Of a stretch of 64,000 nt of DNA, positions 24,634 to 32,910 are shown in pieces. The DNA comes from Siphonobacter aquaeclarae. GTDB taxonomy: Bacteria; Bacteroidota; Bacteroidia; Cytophagales; Spirosomataceae. Positions within the stretch are counted from its first letter, which is position 1. The number at the start of each line of letters is the position of its first letter. A model generated the notes under the pieces. The model worked only from the letters and a program-made list of their open reading frames with translations. It made no database searches and had not been told where the DNA came from. The DNA is taken from contig NZ_FNGS01000002.1 of NCBI RefSeq assembly GCF_900103285.1, forward strand, positions 412,064-476,063, in the 5' to 3' direction. The translations under genes were made by a program, and so were the position numbers.

Positions 24634-26922
24634 ATGATTAGAAGTTTCCTAACCCTGGCGTTCTGCTTTATTGTTAACGCGTATGCGTCTGCCCAGTTGT
24701 TTCAGGTTCCGGCCCGGGTGACGTTTGGGAATGTGGTGGTCAACATGAATACCGGGGCTCAGGACCTGGTTCAGACCGATGTCAACGCCCTTCTTTCCAA
24801 CCGGAATACCCTCAACAGCCGGCTCGACAGAGCGGTGTTGTACTTCCCCATCGTCGAGAACATCCTGGCAGAAGAGAATGTCCCTGCGGATTTCAAGTAC
24901 CTCGTCATGCAGGAGAGCGGCCTCGCTCCCGACGCCGTTTCCACTTCCAATGCCGTAGGTTTCTGGCAATTCAAGAAGGAAACCGCGCAGGAATTTGGCC
25001 TTCGGGTAGACGACGAAATCGATGAGCGCAAGAATATCCACGCCTCAACCCGCGCCGCAGCCCGCTACCTCAAAAAGAACAACGCGGTGACGCAAAACTG
25101 GGTTTCCACCCTCTACTCCTACTACCTCGGCCTGGGCGGTATTCGCAGCCTGGTTCCGACCGAATGGAGTACGGCGAAAGACATCAGCGTCACTGAAAAA
25201 ACCGACCGGTACATCCTTCGCTGCCTGGCACACAAGCTGGTATACGAAAGCGAGCTGAAAGGCTACCGTACGGGTCAGACGCCTTTCTACGAATACAAAG
25301 CTGCCGGCGGCAAGACCTTTACCCAGGTAGCCGATCAGCTGGGTGTTGATGAAGTAGAGCTTCGTCGCTACAACCGCTGGGTAGGCGGTTCGAAAGTACC
25401 TCAGGATAAGGAGTATACCATGCTGGTGGTGGTGAGCAACAATCCTAACTCACCCGTGATTGCGTCAGCTGCGAATGGCCGGCCGACCGTCGTGCAGCCT
25501 ACTGCTGCGAAGCCCGCTCCGTCGCGTCCGAAAGATCCTGAATTTCCGGTGTTGAAGCGCATTACGCCGACCGGCAAGAACCAGTCCAACGGTCCGATTT
25601 TCTACGAAATCAACGGCAAGAAGGGGATTCTTGCGCAGGAAGGCGACACGTATCAGACCATCGCCGACCGCGCCGATATCAAGTATTCCCGCTTCCTCTC
25701 CCGCAACGACATGTCTGAATCGGACGCCATCGTTGCCGGCAAAGTATACTACCTCCAGAAGAAGGCCCGCAAAGGAAATGTGCCTACGCACACGCTGCAG
25801 CATGGTGAATCGATCTGGGATGTCTCCCAGATGTACGGTATCCGGTTGCCTTTCCTGCTTCGCCTGAACCGTATTGCTTCTGCGTCGGAACCGCTGCAAC
25901 CCGGACGGGTACTGAACCTGCAGAAACGTATTTCCTGCGACGTTGCGCCGGAAGTAGTGCCCCTGCCTGATCCGGAACCGGAAAAACCGGCTACGGAAGA
26001 GAAACCGGTTACCGATGTCGTAACGACGCAGCCGGCAACTACGACCGAGCCTGCCGCACCCGGCGATGTCAAGATAACGCCTTCCAATACGACTGCGCCG
26101 CAGAAAAGCTCAGGCCGTGTGGTACTCGTAGACGAAAACGGCAAGGTCGTTTCGGGTAATACGACACAACCGGCGACGCAGCCCGCTACCCGGCCGGCTG
26201 ATAATCAGGCTGTCAATCGCCCGGCGGTGACGCCTCCGGCACGTACCGAACCGAGCCCGGCAGTAACCTATCCGGCGCGCCCCGCAGTTGAAAAGCCGAA
26301 GCCGGCGCCTGTGGAAGAAGTAGCTCCTTCGGGCGACGCGAATTCCTTCCATACCGTACAAGGCGGCGAAACGTTCTATTCCATTGCACGCAAATACCAG
26401 ATGACGCCGGGTGAACTGCGGCGGCTGAACGGTTTCACCGATTATCCCAACGTGCGCATCGGTCAGCGTCTCCGCGTGATTGGCGGCATTTCTCCGGATG
26501 AAGTACCGATGACGGCCAAACAACCAACGGTAGCTCCGAAGCCGAATGTTACGGCGCCGGCTGAAACCAGCGGAGCATCCCAGTACACAGTAGGTCCCGG
26601 CGATACGTTCTACTCGATTGCCCGCAAGCATGGCATTTCGCCGGAAGAACTCCGCGATATCAATGGCCTGACAGACTTCCCCCGGGTGAAAGTAGGTGAC
26701 AAGCTGATGGTGAAAGCCGGAGCAAAAGCGACGGAAACAAGCCGCCTGCCGTCGAACCGTGCTACGGGCGGCGTTACGACGCACATCATTCAGTCCGGTG
26801 AGACCCTCCACAGTATTTCCCGGAAATACGACGTGAAGGTCAAGGACATCATGGAGTGGAACAATATCTCCAGCGCCAACGCGATCCAGGCCGGTCAGAA
26901 GCTGAAGATCCGGAAGCCCTAG
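24634..26922 (+). CDS. MltD-like lytic transglycosylase with LysM repeats
   Basis: A 762-residue exported murein hydrolase. A signal peptide ends near residue 21 (AYASAQ). The SLT domain (about 60-200) has the catalytic glutamate E94 in VMQESGLAPDA and the segments SNAVGFWQFKKETA and YLKKNNAV. There follow a weak LysM near 225-275, LysM domains near 310-355 and 380-425, a Pro/Thr-rich linker (about 430-565), and three good LysM repeats near 570-615, 650-696 and 716-762. It cuts glycan strands in the periplasm and binds peptidoglycan through LysM. The long linker makes it larger than E. coli MltD. Confidence 0.92.
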   Translation: MIRSFLTLAFCFIVNAYASAQLFQVPARVTFGNVVVNMNTGAQDLVQTDVNALLSNRNTLNSRLDRAVLYFPIVENILAEENVPADFKYLVMQESGLAPDAVSTSNAVGFWQFKKETAQEFGLRVDDEIDERKNIHASTRAAARYLKKNNAVTQNWVSTLYSYYLGLGGIRSLVPTEWSTAKDISVTEKTDRYILRCLAHKLVYESELKGYRTGQTPFYEYKAAGGKTFTQVADQLGVDEVELRRYNRWVGGSKVPQDKEYTMLVVVSNNPNSPVIASAANGRPTVVQPTAAKPAPSRPKDPEFPVLKRITPTGKNQSNGPIFYEINGKKGILAQEGDTYQTIADRADIKYSRFLSRNDMSESDAIVAGKVYYLQKKARKGNVPTHTLQHGESIWDVSQMYGIRLPFLLRLNRIASASEPLQPGRVLNLQKRISCDVAPEVVPLPDPEPEKPATEEKPVTDVVTTQPATTTEPAAPGDVKITPSNTTAPQKSSGRVVLVDENGKVVSGNTTQPATQPATRPADNQAVNRPAVTPPARTEPSPAVTYPARPAVEKPKPAPVEEVAPSGDANSFHTVQGGETFYSIARKYQMTPGELRRLNGFTDYPNVRIGQRLRVIGGISPDEVPMTAKQPTVAPKPNVTAPAETSGASQYTVGPGDTFYSIARKHGISPEELRDINGLTDFPRVKVGDKLMVKAGAKATETSRLPSNRATGGVTTHIIQSGETLHSISRKYDVKVKDIMEWNNISSANAIQAGQKLKIRKP

Positions 26923-26942
26923 ATTTAGGCTGATAGAAAAGT

Positions 26943-26983
26943 TACCTTTGCAGCGGAGCACAATGCTCCGCTGCTTTCTTTTT
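26943..26983 (+). promoter_or_regulatory. -7 element fused to a terminator hairpin
   Basis: TACCTTTG at 26943-26950 is an exact -7 match; its last G is also the first base of a perfect 10-bp hairpin (GCAGCGGAGC at 26950-26959, GCTCCGCTGC at 26965-26974, 5-nt loop) with a T-rich tail to 26983. The hairpin ends the LysM gene, while a transcript started from the -7 element would begin inside the left arm and escape it. The DUF3109 start lies 7 bp beyond the T-tract. Confidence 0.6.
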
Positions 26984-26990
26984 CAGGAAT

Positions 26991-27560
26991 ATGATACTTA
27001 TCGACAATACCGTCATCTCGGATGATATCGCGGATCAATACTTCGTCTGCGATCTGATCAAGTGCAAGGGTGCATGTTGCGTGGAGGGGGACCTGGGCGC
27101 CCCGCTGACGGAAGATGAACTTCCGCTGCTCGAGGAAGTGTACGAACAGGTAAAACCCTATCTCTCCGAAATCGGAATCAAAACCATTGAAGAGCAGGGG
27201 AAATACGTGGAAGACTGGGAGGGAGATTACTCGACGCCTGTCATCGAAGGCCGGGAATGCGCTTATGCGATTTACGACAACAAGGGTATTCTGAAGTGCG
27301 GTATCGAGCAGGCCTACCTCGATGGCAAGATTTCCTGGAAAAAACCCCTCTCCTGCCACCTGTATCCGATCCGGGTCACGAAGTACGAGCAATACGACGC
27401 CCTCAATTACGACCGCTGGCATATCTGCTCGCCGGCCTGTGACCACGGCGCAGCCCTCAAAGTACCGCTCTACAAGTTTTTGAAAGAGCCGCTCATCCGC
27501 GCGTACGGAGAAAGCTGGTACGAGGAGCTTTGCCGGGAAATTGACGAAAACAATGGATAA
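26991..27560 (+). CDS. DUF3109 family cysteine-rich protein
   Basis: A 189-residue cytoplasmic protein of a Bacteroidota family. Cysteines are arranged as [11 protein letters not shown] near residues 20-30, then single cysteines in [23 protein letters not shown] and ICSPACDHG; the set resembles the YkgJ-like zinc or iron binding proteins. Function is unknown. The stop codon overlaps the start of the alkyltransferase-like gene by 8 bp, pointing to translational coupling. Confidence 0.85.
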   Translation: MILIDNTVISDDIADQYFVCDLIKCKGACCVEGDLGAPLTEDELPLLEEVYEQVKPYLSEIGIKTIEEQGKYVEDWEGDYSTPVIEGRECAYAIYDNKGILKCGIEQAYLDGKISWKKPLSCHLYPIRVTKYEQYDALNYDRWHICSPACDHGAALKVPLYKFLKEPLIRAYGESWYEELCREIDENNG

Positions 27561-27876
27561 AATTTCGTTTGAAGATGTGTATGCCGTCGTGCGTCTGATT
27601 CCAAAGGGACGCGTGACCAACTACGGCGCAATTGCCAAATACCTGTCTCTTAAAGGCGGCGCGCGCCTGGTTGGCTGGGCGATGGGGGCGCTCCCCGCCG
27701 GTTCGGACGTACCTGCTCACCGGGTGGTCAACAGCACCGGGGTACTGACAGCCAAAAATCAGTTTGGTGGCACCCGCATGCAGAACCTGCTGGAAGCCGA
27801 AGGCATCGAAGTCAAAAACGATAAAATCGTCGGATTCAGGAAGGTGTTTTGGAATCCGGAGGAGGAGCTGATGTGA
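27553..27876 (+). CDS. Alkyltransferase-like protein (ATL, MGMT family, no active Cys)
   Basis: A 107-residue protein of the MGMT DNA-binding fold. The active-site PCHRV is replaced by PAHRV (residues 54-58), so it cannot accept alkyl groups. ATL proteins bind O6-alkylguanine and pass the lesion to nucleotide excision repair. The helix-turn-helix part ([16 protein letters not shown]) and the GWAMGALP segment are intact. I use the ATG at 27553; an upstream TTG at 27541 is less likely. It overlaps the DUF3109 gene by 8 bp. Confidence 0.88.
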   Translation: MDKISFEDVYAVVRLIPKGRVTNYGAIAKYLSLKGGARLVGWAMGALPAGSDVPAHRVVNSTGVLTAKNQFGGTRMQNLLEAEGIEVKNDKIVGFRKVFWNPEEELM

Positions 27877-27979
27877 GTTTTCAGTTTGCGGTTTTCAGTC
27901 GGGTACCATACCTATACCACAAGCCCTGGAGATATGTTCCAGCTTTTCGAACAAAAACTGAAAACCGCAAACTGAAAAC
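27877..27979. repeat. Long inverted repeat, GGTTTTCAGT family, copy 1
   Basis: Perfect 23-bp inverted arms at 27877-27899 and 27957-27979 (words GTTTTCAG and TTTGCGG) enclose a 57-nt loop. It lies between two convergent genes and starts right after the stop codon of the ATL gene. Related sequence occurs at 30404-30435 and 37175-37383. Confidence 0.88.
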
Positions 27980-27992
27980 ACCAAACCGCTTT

Positions 27993-28319
27993 CTATACCG
28001 CAAAACTTTCCCCACACCCGCACGTCCGCGAGGCATTGGGATTGAAGAAGGTAAAGCCTTTGCCGTTGAGGCCGCCGGAATATTGCAGTTCGGTACCGGC
28101 GAGGTAGAGGATGGATTTCTTGTCGACCATGACCTTGACGCCTTTGTCTTCAAAGATCATGTCTCCTGCCTGCGGTTCGGAGGCGAAATTCAGATCGTAC
28201 ATCAAACCCGAGCAGCCGCCGCCTTTGACGGCGACGCGTACGCTGAAGTCTTCCGTCAGGCCATCCTGACGACGGAGTTCGATGATTTTATCTGCTGCTT
28301 CCTGTGATACGGTTACCAT
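27993..28319 (-). CDS. A-type Fe-S carrier (IscA/ErpA/HesB family)
   Basis: A 108-residue A-type carrier that holds and delivers Fe-S clusters. The three conserved cysteines are present: C36 in KGGGCSGLMY and C100-G-C102 in RTCGCGESF. It lies far from the suf operon, as is common for these carriers, and is divergent from the epimerase gene. Which A-type subgroup it belongs to cannot be decided by eye. Confidence 0.93.
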   Translation of the reverse strand: MVTVSQEAADKIIELRRQDGLTEDFSVRVAVKGGGCSGLMYDLNFASEPQAGDMIFEDKGVKVMVDKKSILYLAGTELQYSGGLNGKGFTFFNPNASRTCGCGESFAV

Positions 28320-28450
28320 AGTTTATCGGGAAAAAGAAGGCCTTTCCTTCGGTTTTTCGTTTCTATTCTCAAAATTAACAGCGAATTGGGAACACTCCAA
28401 CACCGGAATAGGTTTCCGGGAGACGCAATTTCGGGTTCCTCTATACGCTT

Positions 28451-28855
28451 ATGCTCCGCATCGAACACATCGGTATCGCCGTCAAAGATCTTACCTCTTC
28501 GGAAGAGCTCTTCAGCAAGCTACTGAATGTCAACCCTTACAAGCAGGAAACGGTGGCATCCGAAGGGGTGACGACTTCTTTTTTCCAACAGGGAGAAAGC
28601 AAAATCGAGCTGCTGGAAGCCACGAACCCGGATAGCCCCATCGCCCGGTTTATCGCCAGCCGCGGCGAAGGTATTCACCACATTGCCTTTGAAACGGCCG
28701 ACATCATCGCCGAAATGCAGCGGCTGAAAGACGAAGGCTTCATTCCGTTGCAGGAGCAGCCCCGCCGCGGCGCCGACCACAAATGGGTCGCGTTTTTCCA
28801 TCCGAAAAGCACCAACGGCGTGCTGATCGAACTTTGCCAGACCATTCCTGAATAA
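28451..28855 (+). CDS. mce: Methylmalonyl-CoA epimerase
   Basis: A 134-residue glyoxalase-fold enzyme that interconverts (R)- and (S)-methylmalonyl-CoA in propionate or succinate metabolism. The metal-binding pattern is visible: H in RIEHIGIAV, an EL pair in KIELLEATN, H in GIHHIAFE and E in LIELCQ. Length is normal. Cystathionine beta-synthase follows after 12 bp. The mutase genes are not in this window. Confidence 0.92.
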   Translation: MLRIEHIGIAVKDLTSSEELFSKLLNVNPYKQETVASEGVTTSFFQQGESKIELLEATNPDSPIARFIASRGEGIHHIAFETADIIAEMQRLKDEGFIPLQEQPRRGADHKWVAFFHPKSTNGVLIELCQTIPE

Positions 28856-28867
28856 CCGATCTACGAC

Positions 28868-30244
28868 ATGCATTATTACGAGAGTATCATCGAAACCATC
28901 GGCAATACGCCGCTGGTCAAACTCAATAAAGTCACGAAGGGCATCCCCGGAACCATTCTGGCGAAGGTCGAGTACTTCAACCCCGGCAACTCGGTGAAAG
29001 ACCGGATTGCCATTCGGATGATCGAAGACGCGGAAGCCGCCGGGATCCTCAAACCGGGCGGTACGATCATCGAAGGTACCTCCGGAAATACCGGGATGGG
29101 ACTGGCCCTGGCCGCGGTCGCGAAGGGATACAAGTGCATTTTCACGATGGCTGACAAGCAATCCCAGGAGAAAATTGATATTCTGCGGGCTGTCGGAGCA
29201 GAGGTAGTGGTATGCCCGACGAACGTCGAACCCGATGATCCGAGAAGTTATTATTCGGTCGCCAAAAAGCTGAATCAGGATATTCCGAATTCGTTTTATC
29301 CGAATCAATATGATAACCTGTCGAATACCCAGGCACATTACGATACCACCGGTCCGGAAATCTGGACGCAGACCGGCGGGGAGATTACCCACTTTGCAGC
29401 CGGCGTGGGTACCGGCGGGACTATCTGCGGAACGGCCCGGTTTCTGAAAGAAAAGAATAGCGGCGTCGTCTCCGTCGGTATTGATACCTATGGTTCTGTC
29501 TTCAAGAAGTATAAAGAAACAGGCGAGTTTGATTCCAACGAAATCTACCCGTACCTGACGGAAGGTATCGGCGAAGACATTCTGCCGAAAAACGTGGATT
29601 TCTCCGTGATCGATCATTTCATTAAGGTGACGGATAAGGATGCGGCGATCATGGCGCGGCGACTGGCGCGTGAAGAAGGCCTGTTTGTAGGCTGGAGCTG
29701 CGGATCAGCGGTCTTCGGCGCGCTGGAGTATGCCCGGCAGCATTTGAAGGAAGACGACGTCATGGTTATCCTCCTCCCCGACCACGGCACGCGCTACCTC
29801 GCCAAGATTTACAACGACAACTGGATGAAAGACCACGGCTTCCTCGAAACGCGGTCGTTCGCCACGGCCCGGGACCTCATCCGGCTTCGTTACGGCAAGA
29901 GTCCACTCGTGACGCTTCAGGAGCAGGCCAAGGTCAACGAAGCGATCCGGCTGCTCAACCGGGACGGTATCAGCCAGATTCCGGTCGTGGATGAGACGGG
30001 GCATTTCACCGGTAGCATTACCGAATCGACAATTCTGTCGCTGCTGATTGAATCCCCTGAAATCCGGGATGTACCGGTGAAAGAAATTATGGAGAGGCCG
30101 TTCCGGTTTGTCGGAATCGGCGATACACTCGATACGCTCGCCTCGCTGATTGACCGGGAGAACAAGGCGCTCCTCGTCCGAGACGAAACCAACGCGGTAC
30201 ACATCATCACCCAGGCCGACTTACTTCTGGCCATGACAAATTAG
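28868..30244 (+). CDS. Cystathionine beta-synthase with C-terminal CBS pair
   Basis: A 458-residue fold-type II PLP enzyme: a catalytic part (1-330) followed by two CBS domains (about 335-455), as in transsulfuration cystathionine beta-synthases. The PLP lysine is K44 in NPGNSVKDR, and EGTSGNTGMGLA and GVGTGGTICG are the substrate and phosphate loops. It would condense serine (or use cysteine) with homocysteine. The CBS pair suggests control by an adenosyl ligand. It is the second gene of a unit with the epimerase gene and ends in a strong terminator. A cysteine-synthase role is possible but less likely given the CBS tail. Confidence 0.9.
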   Translation: MHYYESIIETIGNTPLVKLNKVTKGIPGTILAKVEYFNPGNSVKDRIAIRMIEDAEAAGILKPGGTIIEGTSGNTGMGLALAAVAKGYKCIFTMADKQSQEKIDILRAVGAEVVVCPTNVEPDDPRSYYSVAKKLNQDIPNSFYPNQYDNLSNTQAHYDTTGPEIWTQTGGEITHFAAGVGTGGTICGTARFLKEKNSGVVSVGIDTYGSVFKKYKETGEFDSNEIYPYLTEGIGEDILPKNVDFSVIDHFIKVTDKDAAIMARRLAREEGLFVGWSCGSAVFGALEYARQHLKEDDVMVILLPDHGTRYLAKIYNDNWMKDHGFLETRSFATARDLIRLRYGKSPLVTLQEQAKVNEAIRLLNRDGISQIPVVDETGHFTGSITESTILSLLIESPEIRDVPVKEIMERPFRFVGIGDTLDTLASLIDRENKALLVRDETNAVHIITQADLLLAMTN

Positions 30245-30246
30245 GA

Positions 30247-30272
30247 AAAGGGAGGCTCCGGCCTCCCTTTTT
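30247..30272 (+). terminator. Rho-independent terminator after cystathionine beta-synthase
   Basis: Perfect 10-bp stem AAAGGGAGGC / GCCTCCCTTT (30247-30256, 30261-30270), TCCG loop and T-rich tail. Confidence 0.88.
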
Positions 30273-30403
30273 CGTAAATGGTACCTGTAAAACGAATGCT
30301 GCCGGACATATTTGACTAATCAGAAAAGACCCGCAAAACGAACCGCTCCCGGAAGTGGCTGCCCCCATCGAAACCACTCTTCGAACTAGTTCCGGGCGCC
30401 CTC

Positions 30404-30435
30404 AACTGAAAACAAAAAACCGAAAACTGAAAACC
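30404..30435. repeat. GGTTTTCAGT-family half-repeat, copy 2
   Basis: The stretch matches the right arm of the 27877-27979 repeat (words ACTGAAAAC, AACCGAAAAC) but lacks an opposing arm. It ends 10 nt before a start codon, so it forms the A-rich leader of the next gene. Confidence 0.6.
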
Positions 30436-30445
30436 CTCACCATCT

Positions 30446-30961
30446 ATGAAACTTCTTCTACCTCTTTTCCTTTCTCCGCTCGCGGCGCTCGCCCAGCAGA
30501 CCTTTGATCTTCTTCCCGGACGGCCCGTTTCGTACAACGGCCTTGATTACGGCTTCGAAATCCGCAACGAGCGAAAAAAGGAAGTCAAGGACGAGCAGTA
30601 CGGCCGGTTTGAGATCACGGTGTTCGTCACGAATAAAAGCGGCTGCTCGCGCGTGCTGTTTCCGCGGCAGACGGCCTTTGGCGAGGAAATGCAGAATCAG
30701 CTCGCCACGTTCGATTGTCTAAACGCTACCGGCAAACGCCTGACGTCGAAAGGAACGACCCTGCTGGCGCAGTCGTTCTCTGTACCGTTTCGCCAGCAAA
30801 TCAAGAACGCGGAAGGGAAGACCGTGACACAGGTAACCCAGGTTCCGGCGGGCCATCTCTTCCGGAACGGAGAAACCGTTGCAGAAAATCTCATCGTGAT
30901 AGTGCCTGAGGGTGAGGCGCCCAGGCTCAAAGTACGGGTGCGGGACCTCCCCGATTTATAA
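30446..30961 (+). CDS. Exported protein of unknown function
   Basis: A 171-residue protein with a short Sec signal (MKLLLPLFLSPLAALAQ). The mature part is beta-rich (RFEITVFVTNKSG, LATFDCLNATGKRLTSKG, PEGEAPRLKVRVRDL) with two cysteines (in SGCSRV and FDCLNA) that might form a disulfide. No family is recognised. It stands alone before the tRNA-Ser gene; a GAAAAC-rich repeat lies in its leader. Confidence 0.6.
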   Translation: MKLLLPLFLSPLAALAQQTFDLLPGRPVSYNGLDYGFEIRNERKKEVKDEQYGRFEITVFVTNKSGCSRVLFPRQTAFGEEMQNQLATFDCLNATGKRLTSKGTTLLAQSFSVPFRQQIKNAEGKTVTQVTQVPAGHLFRNGETVAENLIVIVPEGEAPRLKVRVRDLPDL

Positions 30962-30977
30962 AAATTTCGCCTCAGGG

Positions 30978-31009
30978 GTTGACAAACGGCCTCCAGACCA
31001 TTACTTTTG
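30978..31009 (+). promoter_or_regulatory. Promoter of the tRNA-Ser gene
   Basis: GTTG at 30978-30981 and TACTTTTG at 31002-31009, 20 nt apart, match the Bacteroidota consensus well. The predicted start lies just ahead of the tRNA 5' end at 31025. Confidence 0.6.
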
Positions 31010-31024
31010 CATTCACAATTGCAA

Positions 31025-31109
31025 AGAGGGTTGGCGGAGTGGTCGATCGCGGCAGTCTTGAAAACTGTTGACTGTAACAGGTCCGGGGGTTCGAATCCCT
31101 CACCCTCTG
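31025..31109 (+). tRNA. tRNA-Ser (anticodon TGA)
   Basis: An 85-nt class II tRNA with a long variable arm. The acceptor stem AGAGGGT / ACCCTCT pairs perfectly (31025-31031, 31102-31108) with discriminator G at 31109. The anticodon stem GCAGT / ACTGT closes the loop CTTGAAA, giving anticodon TGA at 31059-31061. The T-loop TTCGAAT follows a GGGGG stem. CCA is not encoded. A terminator follows at once. Confidence 0.95.
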
Positions 31110-31111
31110 CG

Positions 31112-31145
31112 AAAAAGTTATCTTCGAAAGGAGATAACTTTTTTT
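31112..31145 (+). terminator. Terminator of the tRNA-Ser gene
   Basis: AAAAAGTTATCT (31112-31123) pairs with AGATAACTTTTT (from 31132) across an 8-nt loop, running into a T-tract. Confidence 0.85.
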
Positions 31146-31256
31146 GTTTTATAGTCTTTCTGAGAATTTAGTACGTTCTTTCCTGAGGCATTTCGGCCAC
31201 ATTTTAATTCCTTTTTTTTCGTTCGTTTTTTGATAAAATTCAGTTCACCCACATTG

Positions 31257-31946
31257 ATGAAATCATTCTCGTTGGCCCTCGTCACCGTTGTATTGTCCTT
31301 TCTGTCGCTGTCAGCCCAATCTTTTAAAACGCAGGTTTTACTCTATGGCAATTCCGGTGATGTTTATTATAAAAACCCCGGCACTCCGGCAATTGCTGTA
31401 ATCAAAGACAGCAGTGCACGTCATTTACGGGTGAAGAAGTTTACAAATCTTCAGGGCGGTAAGTTAAAACGATCTGTTTTCACTTGGGCGATTGATTACA
31501 ACGACAGAATGTATTTCAATCTGGGTTATTCGACAGACCTTAATAACTGGATGGTATTTGTTCCATTTGATATTCAGGGTAAATATGCTGTCATTTTTAT
31601 CGACGATAATTCGCCGGCTATCGTCAGACGCGGCGGATCCAATTATGCGATGGGTCTTGCGGGAGTACTGGCAAATGAATCAACCAAATGGGGCAAAGCC
31701 TGGATAGATCGGGAGGGTAAGAAAAGACGATTCCTGTTTATAGATACGGATGACATACAAGACTCTTTGACAGGGAATACAGCCAGTCACGGCAATTACC
31801 TGACCCGAAATCAGTTGAAAGAATTATGTGCCAAAAATGGCATTGAATTACCTGAAATGAAGATAAAAGACCTGCCGTTCGAAGAGGTAGTAGAACTTAT
31901 CCATACGATGAATCGGAAAGCGCAGAAAGACTATCCTGTTAATTAA
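31257..31946 (+). CDS. Exported protein of unknown function (AT-rich gene)
   Basis: A 229-residue protein with a Sec signal (MKSFSLALVTVVLSFLSLSAQ). Start at 31257, since the earlier frame start at 31230 would spoil the signal. The mature part alternates beta-like segments (YAVIFIDDNSPAIV, KKRRFLFIDTD) and ends in a helical, charged tail. No family is recognised. Codon use is clearly more AT-rich than that of neighbours such as the epimerase or PBP genes, which fits recent acquisition next to the tRNA gene; no integrase or duplicated tRNA end is seen. Confidence 0.6.
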   Translation: MKSFSLALVTVVLSFLSLSAQSFKTQVLLYGNSGDVYYKNPGTPAIAVIKDSSARHLRVKKFTNLQGGKLKRSVFTWAIDYNDRMYFNLGYSTDLNNWMVFVPFDIQGKYAVIFIDDNSPAIVRRGGSNYAMGLAGVLANESTKWGKAWIDREGKKRRFLFIDTDDIQDSLTGNTASHGNYLTRNQLKELCAKNGIELPEMKIKDLPFEEVVELIHTMNRKAQKDYPVN

Positions 31947-32028
31947 GAGGGCGTATTCGAAAAGGCCGTTCTTATTTGTAGAATCGTCTTGACCTCGATA
32001 GTTCTGGTTTAGGCATCAGGTAATATTA

Positions 32029-32532
32029 TCACCGAATCACCTCTATCACATCCTTCTCAAACTTCCCCGTAGAATACGCCTGATACTCTACCCGCCAGCC
32101 AGCATAAGTATCCGAAAAAGCTTCGATATTGGACGTTTGTAAATAGACCCGAACCTGTTGTCCTATTTCTTCAATCCGGAAGAACCAGTTGCAACGTACG
32201 GTCGACGGGCCTTTCTCTTTTTTCAAATCCTTTCTGCGGGCAATCACAAAGAACGCATCCGGGTTCAGGAGTTTTCCGGACATGTCTTCCATCGTATACG
32301 AATACGTGAAATAGGCCCAGTCGGAAACAATCATACCGGACTGGTACTCCGATGCGCTGATTGCTACGCCTTTCTCCTTCAGGGTCTCCCGGATAATCCG
32401 GAATACGTCCTCCTTTGATTTAGATGAAGCGACTAAATACTTATGTGTGGAATAATCGCCTTTTAGCGGATGTACCCGGGAACAGGAAAACAACGACAGG
32501 CCAAGAAAAGCAAGGAATAAATACAAACGCAT
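32029..32532 (-). CDS. Probable lipoprotein of unknown function
   Basis: A 167-residue protein whose N-terminus (MRLYLFLAFLGLSLFSCSRV) has a lipobox LFSC with the modified cysteine at residue 17. The ATG at 32532 is used; the frame extends 42 codons further but without a sensible signal. The mature part has mixed helix/strand character (SKEDVFRIIRETLKEKGVAIS, QQVRVYLQTSN). It may be a DUF-type outer-membrane lipoprotein; no family is recognised. Confidence 0.6.
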   Translation of the reverse strand: MRLYLFLAFLGLSLFSCSRVHPLKGDYSTHKYLVASSKSKEDVFRIIRETLKEKGVAISASEYQSGMIVSDWAYFTYSYTMEDMSGKLLNPDAFFVIARRKDLKKEKGPSTVRCNWFFRIEEIGQQVRVYLQTSNIEAFSDTYAGWRVEYQAYSTGKFEKDVIEVIR

Positions 32533-32910
32533 TACGGATGAAGGGAGAAATACCTGTTTACGAGCTGACAACAACTCAGCTATAAACAGGTTGCATTTAA
32601 GTCGAACGTTCTTCAATTTTCGGACAATATAAATTAAAAAATGGTAATTATTAAACACTATTACCTTTGTAATTTCTCAAAACTATTTACCCTTATTGGT
32701 ACGTTTGTCCGGCATTCGTAGCTTCCCTCATTGATTTGACAGCTTCCGCTTTTTCCTGATTTCTATTCCCTGAAGCGATCGTCCAATTTCCTTACCCAAC
32801 CTCAAAATCCATTCCCTCCCCCAACTTCCCCTCCTCTGTTTCTCGTAGGTACAATGCCCGGCAGGCTGCACGCAGGCAAGGCGGGTGTTCACTATTCCTC
32901 CTCAAAACAG
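32533..32910. other. Divergent intergenic region, AT-rich with possible operator
   Basis: No gene is seen. TACCTTTG at 32662-32669 matches the -7 consensus toward the DUF4382 gene but lies about 240 nt before its start. It is overlapped by an inverted repeat GGTAAT-N11-ATTACC (32643-32665). The right half (about 32770-32850) is pyrimidine-rich. Confidence 0.5.

Noticed and set aside
31025-31145. Integration (att) site at tRNA-Ser
   Set aside because: No second copy of the tRNA 3' end and no integrase gene are in the window.
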